Shown in pieces: positions 1 through 11,988 of a stretch of 64,000 bases of DNA. Under the pieces are notes generated by a model. The model was not told the origin of the DNA. It was given only the letters and a program-made list of their open reading frames with translations, and did not search any database. The stretch's first letter is position 1. Each line of letters begins with the position of its first letter. A program made the position numbers and the translations under genes. Origin of the DNA: Ancistrus triradiatus (lineage: Eukaryota; Chordata; Actinopteri; Siluriformes; Loricariidae); assembly GCA_025084515.1 (NCBI GenBank), contig JAJAGP010000046.1, forward strand, positions 661,347-725,346, written 5' to 3'.

Positions 1-1404
1 CTGAGGAAGATTCCTGGAACCTACACTCTAGCATGAGGATGCATAAACACCAGAAAATGCAACATATTGAATATACAATCCAGATCAGCATGTGGAGCAC
101 GTGGCATGCTATCATGTGTTGAAGGTTTCTCAAAATCAAGTATAACCAAGTATAGGCTAGTGAAAATAATTTTAGACATTTAATTGGCTAGATTTTGTTC
201 CTCAATAAACTACGAAAGGAAATATTGTCTAAATATTTTTGTACTTTTGTACTTGTACACCTTCATTTTGGTACTTTTGTGCAGACTTGATTCCAGTATA
301 TTTGTACGGGTTTTAAAATGTAACTTAAAAGTAATGAGTAATGAGTAAAGTAATCCGATGACAATTTTAGCTAAGTAATGAGTAAGCAATAACGGATTCA
401 TTTTTTCAGTAACTATTTCTAAAACATTAATGCAAACTACATGCCCATGATCAAGGTCCTAAGGGTCAGCTGCATGAACTGCATCCTGTCTAAGCTCTAA
501 ACTGCTTTCAATATGAGTCAAACATCCAGAACAGGAAATTTAGTTTAGTGCGTCATTCCTTCGCTTGTTTGCAGCTCCCCAGGTGTCTTGCTATCTGCTG
601 CTGGTGCAGCCATTAAAGTCGCACGAAACATGATTGGCGTAACTATTATATATATCAGGTTAGCAAAATAACAGCGTTTAAAGAAATCGCTAAATTTGGC
701 CACCAAAATCACTGGCTCTCAATCCCAGCAAAGCGTGGGTTCTTTGGAACAGAAGATTAGTCACAGGAAGGCAGTTCAAGCTCTGAACTGAGCGAGCAGC
801 CAGTGGAGGCGAAATGGCGAAAAGGATCGATTGTGAAGCGCTTAAACAAATGCAGTAGCCATGATGTGGAATGAAGTATAAAAGGAGCATGAAGCTCGTT
901 TCGGAAGAGTCTCCAACATCCCATAGATACCACAGGAGAAACAAGCAAGCGGCAGGAAAAAAACCTAAAATGTTTCCCATGACGAAAAGAAGTGCCTGTG
1001 CCTGTTCACGAAAGTGGAAATTTGATTTACGATTCGATTTACTGCATGCATATTTGGAGCAGCCGCTGATGGAGCAGAGCTTCTATGAACGTGATTCATG
1101 ACTCCATCTCTTGGCTGGGATGAACGAGCAGAACGTGATGAGGGCTACCTGCCGCTGGCTCCGTGATGAGCCTGTCATGGCAGGAGAGCCAAGAATGTCT
1201 GCTAATTCGGCATTTGATAAATATACGTCGCCATGGTCACGCTATGCTACCTTCGGTCTGTCCCATCAAGCTACCCTGATGGATGAAGGTTTTGGATCCA
1301 GATTGGTTTTAATGCCAAACTTCCAGTGGATGGGTTTGCCTCTCGGACTTGTTGGGGGCAATAAATTGTGTGCAGGCTTCATGCTTTAGACTACAAAATC
1401 TGCA
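1..1404. other. Intergenic, no gene seen
   Basis: Open frames here (for example 871-1101 and 1111-1389 on the plus strand) show no domain I recognise. The stretch around 865-905 resembles the leader of a Tc1-like element (ATAAAAGGAGCAT), so part of it may be decayed transposon. Confidence 0.4.
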
Positions 1405-1530
1405 GCAACTTTATGATGGACCAAAATCTCTGAGGAATGTTTCCAGCATCTTGCTGGATCTACGCCATGAAGAATTAAGGCAGTTCTGAAGGCAAAAAGT
1501 AACCAGACACTAGCAAGGTGTACCTAATAA
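1405..1530 (+). mobile_element. C-terminal scrap of an IS630/Tc1-type transposase gene
   Basis: Translated in pieces it reads like DGPKSLRNVSS...RHEELRQF, the end of a DDE transposase that normally finishes ESMPRR(I/V)RAVL. It is followed by CTAGCAAGGTGTACCTAATAA, the usual end of this element in fish. It contains stops and is not functional. Confidence 0.55.
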
Positions 1531-2262
1531 CATAGCTGTGTACAAATATAATAATGGCATGAGGGTTGAACTGGCAGAACCTGGCAAAGCAAGAACCAAG
1601 TCTATTCCTGAGAGAAATACATACTCCAGGTTTAAACAGGACGGCCTCCAGAAGCCCAGCGCTCAGAGAACCGTCACTATTTACATTTATAGGGTTTGCA
1701 AAACACCTGGCTCTAATAAGCGCCTCACGCCGTCCCATTCTTTCTTTTTTATTTGTGTGTGATGGAGAAATTAGTTCCTGTCCATCACACCCAATGGAGC
1801 TGTCACAATCAATGTAGTATTCCATTTGTTTTTGGACGCACGCTGCGGCGATACCCAAACGAGTGCCGAGGTCGATCCCAAATCAATATATGATGGATAC
1901 AGTACAGATCTGAGCTTACTCTTTGCTTTCAAACTGGCACAAAATCTGATGATCCATGTTTTTCAGCAGGAGTTCACAATATTCCAAGAAGCATCTCAGC
2001 TTTCTCTGTCTTCAAGTGCCCCCATAAATGCTTGATGGAGGTTAGCTGAGGTGCGGAAGAAAGTCCATGACAATCAGCACTCCTTTGGAAGAGCTTCTTT
2101 GGCATTCAAAAAAGTGTTGAGGTGTGTTTGTCTGCAGTTTGAATCCTTCTCCACAAAGATACAAAAAATCCAATTTTTAGCTCCCACTGTAAACTATAAG
2201 CGTGTTTCCATTCAAAAACTCTTAACCAGCTTTTACAACACATTACATGCTGTAAATGTAAG

Positions 2263-3118
2263 TTGAGTTTTTACCAAAAAGTTCTAGTTTGGTTCCATCT
2301 GACCACATGATATTCTCCCAATCCTCTTCTGGATCATCCATATGCTCTCTGGCAAACTTCAGACGGGCCTGGACATGTACTGGCTTAAGCAGGGGGGCAC
2401 GCCTGGCACTGCAGGATCTGAGTCCCTCTCGGCGTAGTGTGTTACTGATGGTAGCCTTTGTTACTTTGGTCCCAGCTCTCTGCAGGTCATTCATCAGGGT
2501 CCCTCCGTGTAGTTCTGGGATTTTTGCTCATCGTTCTCATGATCATTTTGACCCCACGGGATGAGATCTTGTGTAGAGCCCCAGATCGAGGGAGATTATC
2601 AATGGTCATGTACGTCTTACAATTGCTCCCACAGCTGATTTATTCACACCAACCTGCTTGCCTGTTGTAGATTCACTCTTCCCAACCTGCTGCAGGTCTA
2701 CAATTTTTCTTCCTGGTGTCCCTTCGACAGCTCTTTGGTCTTGGCCATGGTTGAGTTTGGAGTCTGACTGTTTGAGGCTGTGGACAGGTGTCTTTTATAC
2801 AGATAACGAGGTCAAACAGGTGCCATTAATACAGGTAACGAGTGGAGGACAGAAGACCTTCTTAAAGAAGAAGTTACAGGTCTGTGAGAGCCAGAAGTCT
2901 TGCTTGTTTGTGGGTGACCAAATACTTATTTTCCACCATGATTTACAATTAAATTCTTTAAAAAAATCCTACAAATGTGATTTCCTGGATTTGTTTCCTC
3001 ATTTTGTCTCTCATAGTTGAAGTGTAGCTATGATGAATATTACAGACCTCTCTCATCTTTCTAAGTAGGAGAACTTGCACAATCAGTGGCTGACTAAATA
3101 CTTTTTTGCCCCACTGTA
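2263..3118 (-). mobile_element. Tc1-like transposon copy 1, truncated
   Basis: The right end carries the terminal inverted repeat CAGTGGGGCAAAAAAGTATT (minus strand) up to a TA at 3117-3118. The minus-strand ORF 2263-2494 keeps the transposase core DDPEEDWENIMWSDGTKLELFG, with the first catalytic Asp of the DDE triad in WSD. The N-terminal helix-turn-helix part (2500-2760) is broken by frameshifts. The left part, from about residue 170 of the transposase on, is missing. The same family as the copy at 27494-28908. Confidence 0.9.
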
Positions 3119-5210
3119 TATGGTTATGCTTACAGTTATTATACCGGTGTGACAACTCTACTGTTTTTCCCAAGAAGGGAGGGGGCGTGTTACCTATTAA
3201 TTATCAAGCTCAGAAGTACTTCAAGAGAGAGCGTGACCCCCGGGTCTAGCCTCTAAACTGCTGATTTAAAACAGAGTCTGCATCACCTTTGTAAGAGTGT
3301 TTTTTTCATCCTCCAGTCAAAAGACATCTAATTGCTAATCTATAATCCTTTTAATATGCTCCTGCCTTTTTTCGATTGATCCTCTGCCAAGCGGAACAGC
3401 ATGGCTGCAGGCTACATTAATCCTATTACAGCCGGGTTCGGGACGGTGCCGCGTGGATCCAAACAGCTCTTTTTATGGCATTCCTGCGACATAATGTACG
3501 TCTTAATGGCGTCTTGTTGTTTAGAAATGATAACCCTGACAAAAGCTTGTTTTTTTTTTGTAATAGACAATGTCTTTAACCATGTCTCATGGCGGTGCAT
3601 GCGGTAATGAGCTCTACCCTTTCTCTCTCTCTCTCTGAAATATTTATTTAAATCACACCCAGTACATTCATGAACTGTGAACTAACCTCTCGCTCTTGTG
3701 GAATGGAATAATTAAACGCACAGGTCGCTTGAGGTCGCCTCGCCCCGAGAGGGGCTCTATTAACAATGGGACTGCAACCCAATATTTTTTCCATTGTGTG
3801 CCCAGGCTCAATCAATACATCATATATTTTCATTTGAACAAGTCAGATACAATCTCGTACCAATACCTGATTGGAGTTTGCAGGGTTTTTTTTTAATCAA
3901 TATAAACCTGCAGACCGAATTAGATGTGACTTGTGGCTAAATAAAGAGTTGAATATTAAAGATATGGATATTTAAACACATTTATTTCCAATTGTGATTC
4001 AACCGGACAGACCTGCATTTACATTCCTGCTTTTATATTGCCATAAAACATGAGAATAATAATGGAAGAACATGCCAAATTTCGCATCAAACACATATAT
4101 AAGCAGCAATTCACAGCAGACATTGTGATAACGAGGGCGAAAGAGTTAAATCATGACGCTGTTCGGTAAAACGCTTGAGTTTAATCATAACAATTAAAAG
4201 TTTGTACATTTTATCAGACTCCCAGGATGTGTGCACACCCAGACGGACTGCATTAATGATTTTTTTACGGAGCAATCAAAAGTTTTAATAAGGATAACAA
4301 ACACTTCTAGGGAGCCGTGGAGTTTTGGACCCCCAGGTGCTCCTTAGGGAGTTTTAAGTTATTAAAGATGAGGATAACCTTTACCAGCTCACGTTTATGT
4401 TCTTCCCAAGCTAAGAGAGAGCGAGAGAGAGAAGCAATTCTGAGTTGTGTAGAAGTTTAATTGTTTAAAGTTTAAATAATAGCCTGAAGGGCCAGAATTC
4501 ATGATGTGTATCCACCCTTGTAAAGATGGGCAGCAAGACTAGCAAGTGTTTGGCTTAAAATCGTGCGATGAACTTACAGGTACGTGCTGTTTAACATTCT
4601 GTGAAAATGGTCGTTGACCGGACATGACCATGGTCTTTTTAGGCTACTGTAACATAAATATTAAGGGTCATTTCACAAGAAAACTGTGCAAGCGATACGT
4701 AAAGATACTGCTGAAAACTCGAGTCAAGCACATGCTAAATCATTTTTAATTTATGGAAATTCCCAATAATTATAAAAACTAGTGTAATGTACTGTTAGGA
4801 CCCCGTGTAGGTTAAAGCCATACCTTTTAAGAGGATGGTATGTTGGACCTGATATTGTTTGATAGACAGTATTAGGAACAACATGAAAGATCAGCCGGAT
4901 GAACCAGAGACTCAACGAGTGAGTGTGAACCAGTTTATAAAGTTATAAACAAGAGAATATACAGGTAACAAAGGAGTACTACCTACAATAGGACAGGTAC
5001 ATAGACTTAAAAACACCATTTACAGCTCGGTACAAATACAAACAAACAAAGTCCATACAAACAAAGTCTGTAAACACATCAACCGAGTCAGAACAGTCTC
5101 TAACAAGCAAGAGAACAGAACTGCACCAGGGTGCAAGAAAACAATAATAATTCGCTGCCAGTTTATAAATAAACTAACACAGGAATCTGGTATAATTATT
5201 AACCCCATTA
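3119..5210. other. Intergenic, no gene seen
   Basis: AT-rich sequence without a recognisable gene or complete repeat. Short ORFs at 3401-3607 (plus) and 3648-3833 (minus) have no recognisable domain. A (CT)n stretch at 3619-3636 and a (GA)n stretch near 4420 are simple repeats. Confidence 0.4.
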
Positions 5211-5390
5211 TACATTTACATGTACATCATTAAGCAGACGCCCTTATCCAGAGCAACTTACAATTGATATGTTCTTACAATCCAACCAACTGTGGGGAAA
5301 AGTATTGCTCAAGGACCCAACAGTGGCAGCTTGGCAGAGGTGGGATTTGAAACCTGGACCTTCTGCTCCATCATCCAGTCCCCATGTGCC
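5211..5390. repeat. SINE-like dispersed repeat, copy a
   Basis: Shares the blocks TTAAGCAGACGCCCTTATCC, AGAGCAACTTACA, CTCAAGG.CCCAACAGTGGCAG and GGGATTTGAAACC with two other places in the window (12830-12985 and 36383-36545). This is a very common fish repeat. Confidence 0.7.
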
Positions 5391-5661
5391 TTCTGTTTAT
5401 CTTCTTTGTAGATAGATAAATACCTGCGGATAGGCTACAACAGCAGAAGATCACGCTGAACAGGACAGAAAGCTGAAGCTGCAGTGGGCACATACTCACC
5501 AAGGACTGGAAAAACATAGCCTAGTGTGGAGGTAGAGGCTCAGATTTGGCACCAACAGCACGAATCCATGGACCTGACCTTCTTTCTGTCAACAGTCTAG
5601 CCTGGTGGAGATGCTGTAACTGTGTGGGGAATGTTTTCTTGCCTCACCTTGAGCTTGTTAA

Positions 5662-6052
5662 TATTAGGCCAACATTCGGTTAGATATACTGTTGTTTTAG
5701 GAATGCTATAATGACCATATAATTATTTCTCTGAAGAAAATCAGCTTCTATAGGATAGAGTGATAAGTATTTGTGACCTCCCCTTACACTTGAGCAATAG
5801 CAGCATCTGGGATGCCGTGACCTTCTACAGTCCAAAGAAACTTGATCAGCAAAGCCAAGAAACCACTTTTTCAGAAGGGAAACATGGTGAAAAGGATAAG
5901 ATATGCTGAAGCACACAGAGACTGGAATGAAGATCAGTGAAGAGGATTATGGAGTGACGAATCCAAGTTCGAATTGTTGGGTGGCCATTACACCACTGTT
6001 AAAATCTACAACAAATCTAATGGTGGCCTAAGACTTTTGCACAGTACTGTAT
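5662..6052 (+). mobile_element. Tc1-derived MITE, copy A
   Basis: The right end has the inverted repeat GGTGGCCTAAGACTTTTGCA followed by CAGTACTGTA; the left end is degenerate. The inside keeps relics of a transposase frame on the plus strand (MVKRIRYAEAHRDWNEDQ, then a stop, then RGLWSDESKFEL), so the element is a Tc1-like transposon with large internal deletions. One of about seven copies here. Confidence 0.75.
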
Positions 6053-9000
6053 TTATGAGAGTCAGTGTAATTATAGAATTAAAATTAAACCAGTAACAGT
6101 AATGCGAGCAAAAAAAGGGGCTGAAAATCTATGACAAAGTAGTCGGAGGGAAGAAATGTAGCTTTGTGCCTGAATGAGATCTCGATGCGAGGTGTGTAAT
6201 GTTGCGTGCTCACCTGCTCAGTGGAGGAGAAGAAGCTTTATCCAGAGTTCAGTGAGAAAATGGTAATGGATGTGCTTTAGTAAAGGTTACTGTTCCTTCA
6301 CTGAGCGTGCCCGAGTTGCGAAAAATCAAGGGAAATGCTGCATCTGAATAAGCTGCTCACGGTTCACCCTAATGGCTCGGAATGCCAGCGCTTTGAAAAG
6401 GGAGAAGGTACGAAGTTATTATGCAGAAATGCTCGTCGTCATGGGATGCGGGGCTGCCAAAGGTGGCTTGTTATGCCCCGAGAGTAAAGGGAACTCCTAA
6501 TCAAGAGCAAATTGTATCAGAGTCGCTCATTTACGTCCTAAAAAAGCACTCCTCGCGATCTTTTAGCAGCAAAAACCAAAACGCTTTTAGGATGTTCTGC
6601 CATTCTGAGAATGGGAAGCCATAATGGCACGCAGGCAGCCTTTGCAAAGATCCAGGGGTGATTAATGAAAACTAATTTTTCACGGCAATTAAAATGATTA
6701 AAGCCGATGGGCCTTTTTTCCGCCGCTCCTCCGAATTGCTGGAGGAACAAGGCGGCAACAAAGGCGAGAAGCAAAATTGCATTAGTAGTGGAGGAGAACT
6801 GTATTAAAATGCAAATGTACAGCTGTTAATAGTTCTTCAAAAACCAATAATCCCCCACAGTCAGTCATGTGTCAGAATGGTTAATGGAAAAATATCCCAG
6901 AGGCACGCTGGGTCGTGGGGTTTTTTTTTTCTGCTTTTGATTAAAACAGAAATTCTGTGGAGGTAAAAGCAAGACCTACGATGGGACCGGCAGGCCTGAT
7001 TTAATGTTCGTGCAGGAACCAAAAGCCATTGTTGAGACGATTTCTGATTTTCGATCTGATCTTCTCTTCCCCTCCTGGGATAGTTGTCCTTGCGCTAACC
7101 AGCCCTGGCTGAGCGCTAAATCTGATCTGGCGGTATTAAAGGCATTCATCACGGTGGTGCTTAGGAGGTAATGTTTATTGAATAATGCTCGAATTAAATG
7201 CAGCACATCCAGGCCCCATAAATGAAGAAGAAACGAGCGCGGCTGAGGGAAGTGTCAGGCAGCGAGGTAAATTGAATAAATAGTCGACTTGCTCATTCTG
7301 TCACTTAATTATGATTCTGCTGCAGGCTATGTTTTAGAGATCGAAATGTTCTGACCCACCAGAGGGGAGAAATGCAGTTTTCTCTGACGGCTTCACGGCA
7401 GGAGGGGCTGCTGATGGACCACGGAAATGCATTAAACGCATTATCATTTCTTGTTCCTCGCGAAAACTCTCGGCAACACGCAGAGTTTCATGAGCTTTGT
7501 ATTCATGGCTTTGTTTAATGAGATTTGATGATGCTGATGAGATTATTCATAAGAGATCATGCTTCATGAGAAAGCCCAAGAGCCAAACGCTGATAAACAA
7601 TGGAGCATATCCTGGAGAAATTCCAATGAGTGAAGGTGAAACCAGTGGTGGCTGGGGCTAAATATTTTGGAAATAAAAGTCACACTGTTAGGAAGCCTAA
7701 ACACTGGCCGGTAGAAATACTTGAACATAAATTTTGCTCTCCTTTCCTTCTGGCCTGCAAATATCTCAGTGATTTTCTGGTGAAAGTCTCGTACCTCTGT
7801 CACTATGTCATCGGTTCCAGCAAACTGGGAAGGCAAAAAAGCATTTCTGTACTTACAGTGCATTCAGATATCCATCTTCGTTTGTCATAACAAAAGCTGG
7901 AGAAACCGCTGGTGTAATCTGGTCCTCGTGAATTTGTAAACAAGGTCGATCCGATCTAAGCTCCATTGTCCTTTTTTTCCTCAAGTGAACGCCTTGTGAA
8001 AAGGTTTTTGTTTAGGGTAAAACGACACTTTCCTTCATTTGGAATAAATTCTGGGCCAAACAAAAATAAACAGTTCAAGCTCGAATTGATGGTCTCCTGG
8101 TCAGCTAACGAGCCTGTTGTAGTCCAATCACGTCACAGGAAGAAATGTAAACAATACCTGATACCTGATATCATTTTTAAGCAGCCAACGAAAGGGCACA
8201 TGCATAGTAAGAGTAAATCGTCTCGTAGTTATTGTGCGATATATAATTAACTATTTTCAACAAGTTTGTATTATTTATTTTAGATTATTTAGCATGTAAC
8301 ATCTAACCCCATATGGACCAGACACCACTGGGTGAAACGCAAACAATGGGAGGCATTTTATCAGTCTGTTATTGTTTGGTTCCAGATCATGAATCCACGT
8401 CAAACATGGAGGATATTTAATGTGAAAAGTTTTAGGTTAAAAGTGTAAACAGTTAAGAGTACCACAGGTAAAACCCTTAACGGGACAGATGGTAGAGTGT
8501 TCTTAAGGGTTCTATGGAAGATTAAACCTATTTTTCTAAATGAGGTAACAGTTTGCTGATCCAAATGTTTTTGCACACACAGCCCTTCTTAAGAGGTTCT
8601 GCTTTTCCTGTTCTGTAATTCTGCCCAAACCCTTTAATGGATCACGCAGTTGGACAAACCAAAGTGCCCTTGTCTTATTTGTCATGAACCTTGGAAAACA
8701 TATGGGTTCCTCAAAGTTTTGAATGGTTAATTGTTGTATTACTAATATGCTAATATTGTAGATGTTCTTTGCTCTTCCAGAGCATTTTTTCACCTCAGTT
8801 GGCTAAATGGTTTCTTCTTGAATATCAGAGGGGCAAACCAAAGAAGCTGGGCCTTAAAGATCACCCAATGTGGCTTAGTATAAATACAGAGGCATGGAAG
8901 TTGCCATAATATGGGTTCTGGAGTGTTCTTTGAAAGTAAAATCTTTAATTGATGACAATCGATGACTTTCACAGGCCAGGACAGCCATTTATAGAGAGCA

Positions 9001-9643
9001 GTGTTCAAATAATCATGTTTACTCCAACATAATAGTTTACTTTCCCTTTTTGAGATAAGCTCTATACTGTATTATGTCCTTACGCAATGGTAAGTAGCTC
9101 TGTGAACTTTCTTCACAAAGAACACTGGAAGGAGAAATCCTCAACCCCCCACCCCACCGCCTCGCGAAGGCAGAAACTTGGCGTCGTCTTTAATTGCTGA
9201 TAAATTGTGAGCCAGTTAGACGCTGTTCATTTTTCTCAATGGAGGCGCTAATCAGTTTAAAAGGAACCGCTGATTGGCCCGCCAACTCTGAGGAGTTCTG
9301 AGCTCCCAGAGCAGATGCTGCTTTCCTAAATCTCCACCTTTTTTCCTGGCAGTTCTGCTTGGCGCGCGAGACGCGGCGAGAACGTGCGAGCGCTTTCGAA
9401 AACAAGAACCGAAGTTAACAAAGTCATTACCTGGCTGTTGGTTGTGCATTTTTAAGTAGCATATCGCTGCATTAATTATCTACTCAGGCTTGACATTAAC
9501 ACCCAACCAAATGCGAGTCAGATATGGCACTTGTGGGCCACTTTGCTGGTTAACCATATGGTGCCCACTTTAAAAAAATTGCTCCCTGGCATCATGCATC
9601 ACTAACAGTTTGCACTTCATTCCTACAAACAACGTTTATTCGT
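6053..9643. other. Intergenic, largely non-repetitive DNA
   Basis: No gene or clear transposon. It includes compact, moderately GC-balanced stretches with ATTA/TAAT sites, for example 6640-6790 and 7480-7560, that look like candidate conserved non-coding elements downstream of nxph1. Short ORFs show no domain. Confidence 0.4.
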
Positions 9644-10023
9644 CTGTGCAAAAGTCTTAGGACACCATTAGACTGGATATACCGTGGGTTTAGTGATGCT
9701 ATAATGCTATAGTATAATTCTTTCTCAATTTCTTTATTAGAATACAACCAGATAATATCAATAATATTGATTCAGCATGAAAAAAATCAGAAAAACAGCT
9801 TCCATAGGCTACAGTAGGAAGTATTTACTGTGATCTCCCCTTACACCGGAGCAATAGCAGCATCTGGCAGCTGATGGGGATGCCAAGTTGATACGAAGAA
9901 GCTTGATCAGGATTTTTTTGGAAGGGTATTATGGAGTGACAAATCAAGTTTTTGGGTCCAATCCTCGATAGTACGTGAACTCTAAGACTTTGGTGGCCCA
10001 AGACTTTTGCACAGTACTGTATA
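9644..10023 (+). mobile_element. Tc1-derived MITE, copy B
   Basis: Left end GTGCAAAAGTCTTAGG, right end GGTGGCCCAAGACTTTTGCA followed by CAGTACTGTA. The middle keeps ACCTCCCC-like and AGCAATAGCAGCATCTGG blocks shared with the other copies. It lies just beyond the predicted nxph1 transcript end. Confidence 0.75.
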
Positions 10024-10139
10024 TATACATGTATTAAGATTTTTAGTTACGTTTAGGGCTGCTCTGGATGGTGACTAAAATGGAGATCAACTAACCCCAC
10101 GTCAAACCATGAACCTTTTTCTCAATCGACTCTTACACA

Positions 10140-11223
10140 GGCATGAAGATATAACATTTCTTTATTAATTGTCCGTTAAGATAACTCAAAACGACTCCAA
10201 AGAATCGACTGATAAAACTTTCAGTGTTTTATTCATATATACTGTACATCTCCGCCCCTTGGTTTGCCCTGAAAGTAACCATGAGCATACAGATGGTAAG
10301 TACTTATATATTGTTTTTTTGACAGCCTCTGTACAGGAGCATAGGTTTCGTGAAATTTACATCTACATCAGTAACATCATTTTCATTGTCCAAGAAACCA
10401 AGAACAAACATTTATGGCATGGGTTAGAGAGATGGGGAGGCTCGACGGACCGGGAATAAGGGCGTATACAGAAGCGGCTTGATCGGGATTCGACTATGTA
10501 CAATACAAACAATTCATACAAAGTAAGCTCTATTATATAGAATTCATTACATTACTGTGGATTATAATGGCGATGAGTGAGCTCTGCAACCACTGCTTGA
10601 TCATATTAACACTACAGGAGATGGTGTGGACTGGACTGGGACTGGACCATCCAGGTATTACAGTCATAGAACAACAGGTCCTCAGATATCTTCTTTTTTT
10701 TTTAGGTAGAAAACATGCCCCCCTAGTACTTCATCCTCAGACTGCTTGATTCCAGGAGGCACGATTCAGCAAGAGATTCTCAAGGACCTCGCTCAGAAGT
10801 GGACGGAGCAAATTTTCCTGTTTTCTGACAGATCAAACCTTTGCCTTGATGAACTGTTGTCTTCACTTCCGCATAGTATCAAAGGGATCGAGAAACAAAC
10901 GATATTCGGGAAATAAACACGTAGCACAGCATATAGAACTAAATAATGATATCTGTATCATTCCGAGATCTTCTAGCTGCTACCACTACGTGACACCTCA
11001 TTAACAAAACAGTAGAAATGACAAAAACTAATCTAGAATGCTAAAATTAAACCTTTCTTGGGAGTGTGTGTGTGTGCAAAGTAAATCCATTCAAGATATT
11101 TAATCAGATCTGAATCGAATTAGGTACTAGGTTCGGGACTGTACAAGAAACACACGTTCGTGGTGGTTTGGGGAGAGAGTGTCCCGCCTTTGCCTCTGTG
11201 GTCCGTCACGTCAATGGCATCCT
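10140..11223 (-). other. nxph1: nxph1 3' untranslated region
   Basis: About 1.1 kb after the stop codon holds no ORF of note on the minus strand. Two AATAAA signals occur on that strand, at 10228-10233 and 10161-10166. The second is followed by a GT-rich stretch at about 10130-10145, so cleavage near 10140 is the best guess. A MITE copy ends about 115 bases further on (10023), which suggests that the transcript ends before it. The exact end needs transcript data. Confidence 0.6.
10161..10166 (-). terminator. Candidate distal poly(A) signal of nxph1
   Basis: TTTATT on the plus strand reads AATAAA on the minus strand. It is followed on the minus strand by TGCCTGTGTAAG, a GT-rich downstream element. 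A second AATAAA at 10228-10233 may give a shorter form. Confidence 0.5.
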
Positions 11224-11988
11224 TCAGCCCGAGGGGAAGTACGGAGTGTCGCTGTGGTAGTTATAGTCCGGACAGACCTTCTGCACCAGCTTGTAGTCGG
11301 TGCTGTAGAAGGAGATGAAGATGCAGATGACTTTGAAGGGCTTCGAGCAGAGCCAGGAGACGTGACTCTGCGTCTGCTCCTGCAAGCACGATTTGGACGG
11401 GTCAAAGTTGCACAGCGTGTTCTTGGAGCCCTTTTCCACTTTCTCGTACTCGATTCGGCAGTTGAAGGACTTGGAGTCCTTGGCGTCGATGACGGACTGC
11501 TGCGCCATTACGTCGAACTCCACTATCTTCGTCGGGGGCACCAGGCTGACGGAGACGTTGCCCTGGCCTGTCGCGTTGTGCCGGAAGTAGACGCTGAAGG
11601 TGCCGTTGCCATGGTCGACGATCTTTCCGACGATAAGCAGGTTGAGCTTGACCGTCTTGATGTTGGAGTGGAAGTCCCCCCAGCCGAACATCTTCTTGAA
11701 TTTGCCCGTCTTAACGATGGGCCGCCGCTTGGTTCTGGGCCGCGAGTCCTGAACCTCGGTGGTGTTTCTCAACCAATCCCACAGGTCCCACTCCGTATAG
11801 GGCTCCGGCGTGTCGTACCGAAGATCCAGGGCCGTCGCGTTCTCCTTTCCAATCATAGTTTGTGACAGGAGGCGACTGATGGACAAGTCCTTGGTGCTTT
11901 CTGTCCATATGTGCTTTAACGTTGATTTGGGGCTCCCTGACTTAAGTAGGTCTGACTTCCCCGGGATGGAACCATGAACGCTTGAAAC
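11224..11988 (-). CDS. nxph1: nxph1 terminal coding exon
   Basis: A 765-base exon codes for residues 19-272 and ends in TGA at 11224-11226. The acceptor is the AG at 11989-11990, preceded by a run of twelve T on the coding strand (11993-12004). The frame stays open past the acceptor to an ATG at 12075, but that stretch is intron and lacks family similarity, so the ATG is not the start. All residues of the conserved neurexophilin domain and all six cysteines are here. Confidence 0.97.
   Translation of the reverse strand, partial: VSSVHGSIPGKSDLLKSGSPKSTLKHIWTESTKDLSISRLLSQTMIGKENATALDLRYDTPEPYTEWDLWDWLRNTTEVQDSRPRTKRRPIVKTGKFKKMFGWGDFHSNIKTVKLNLLIVGKIVDHGNGTFSVYFRHNATGQGNVSVSLVPPTKIVEFDVMAQQSVIDAKDSKSFNCRIEYEKVEKGSKNTLCNFDPSKSCLQEQTQSHVSWLCSKPFKVICIFISFYSTDYKLVQKVCPDYNYHSDTPYFPSG

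Noticed and set aside
11179..11865. 228-codon plus-strand ORF
   Set aside because: It lies antisense to the conserved nxph1 exon and is a shadow of its codon bias.
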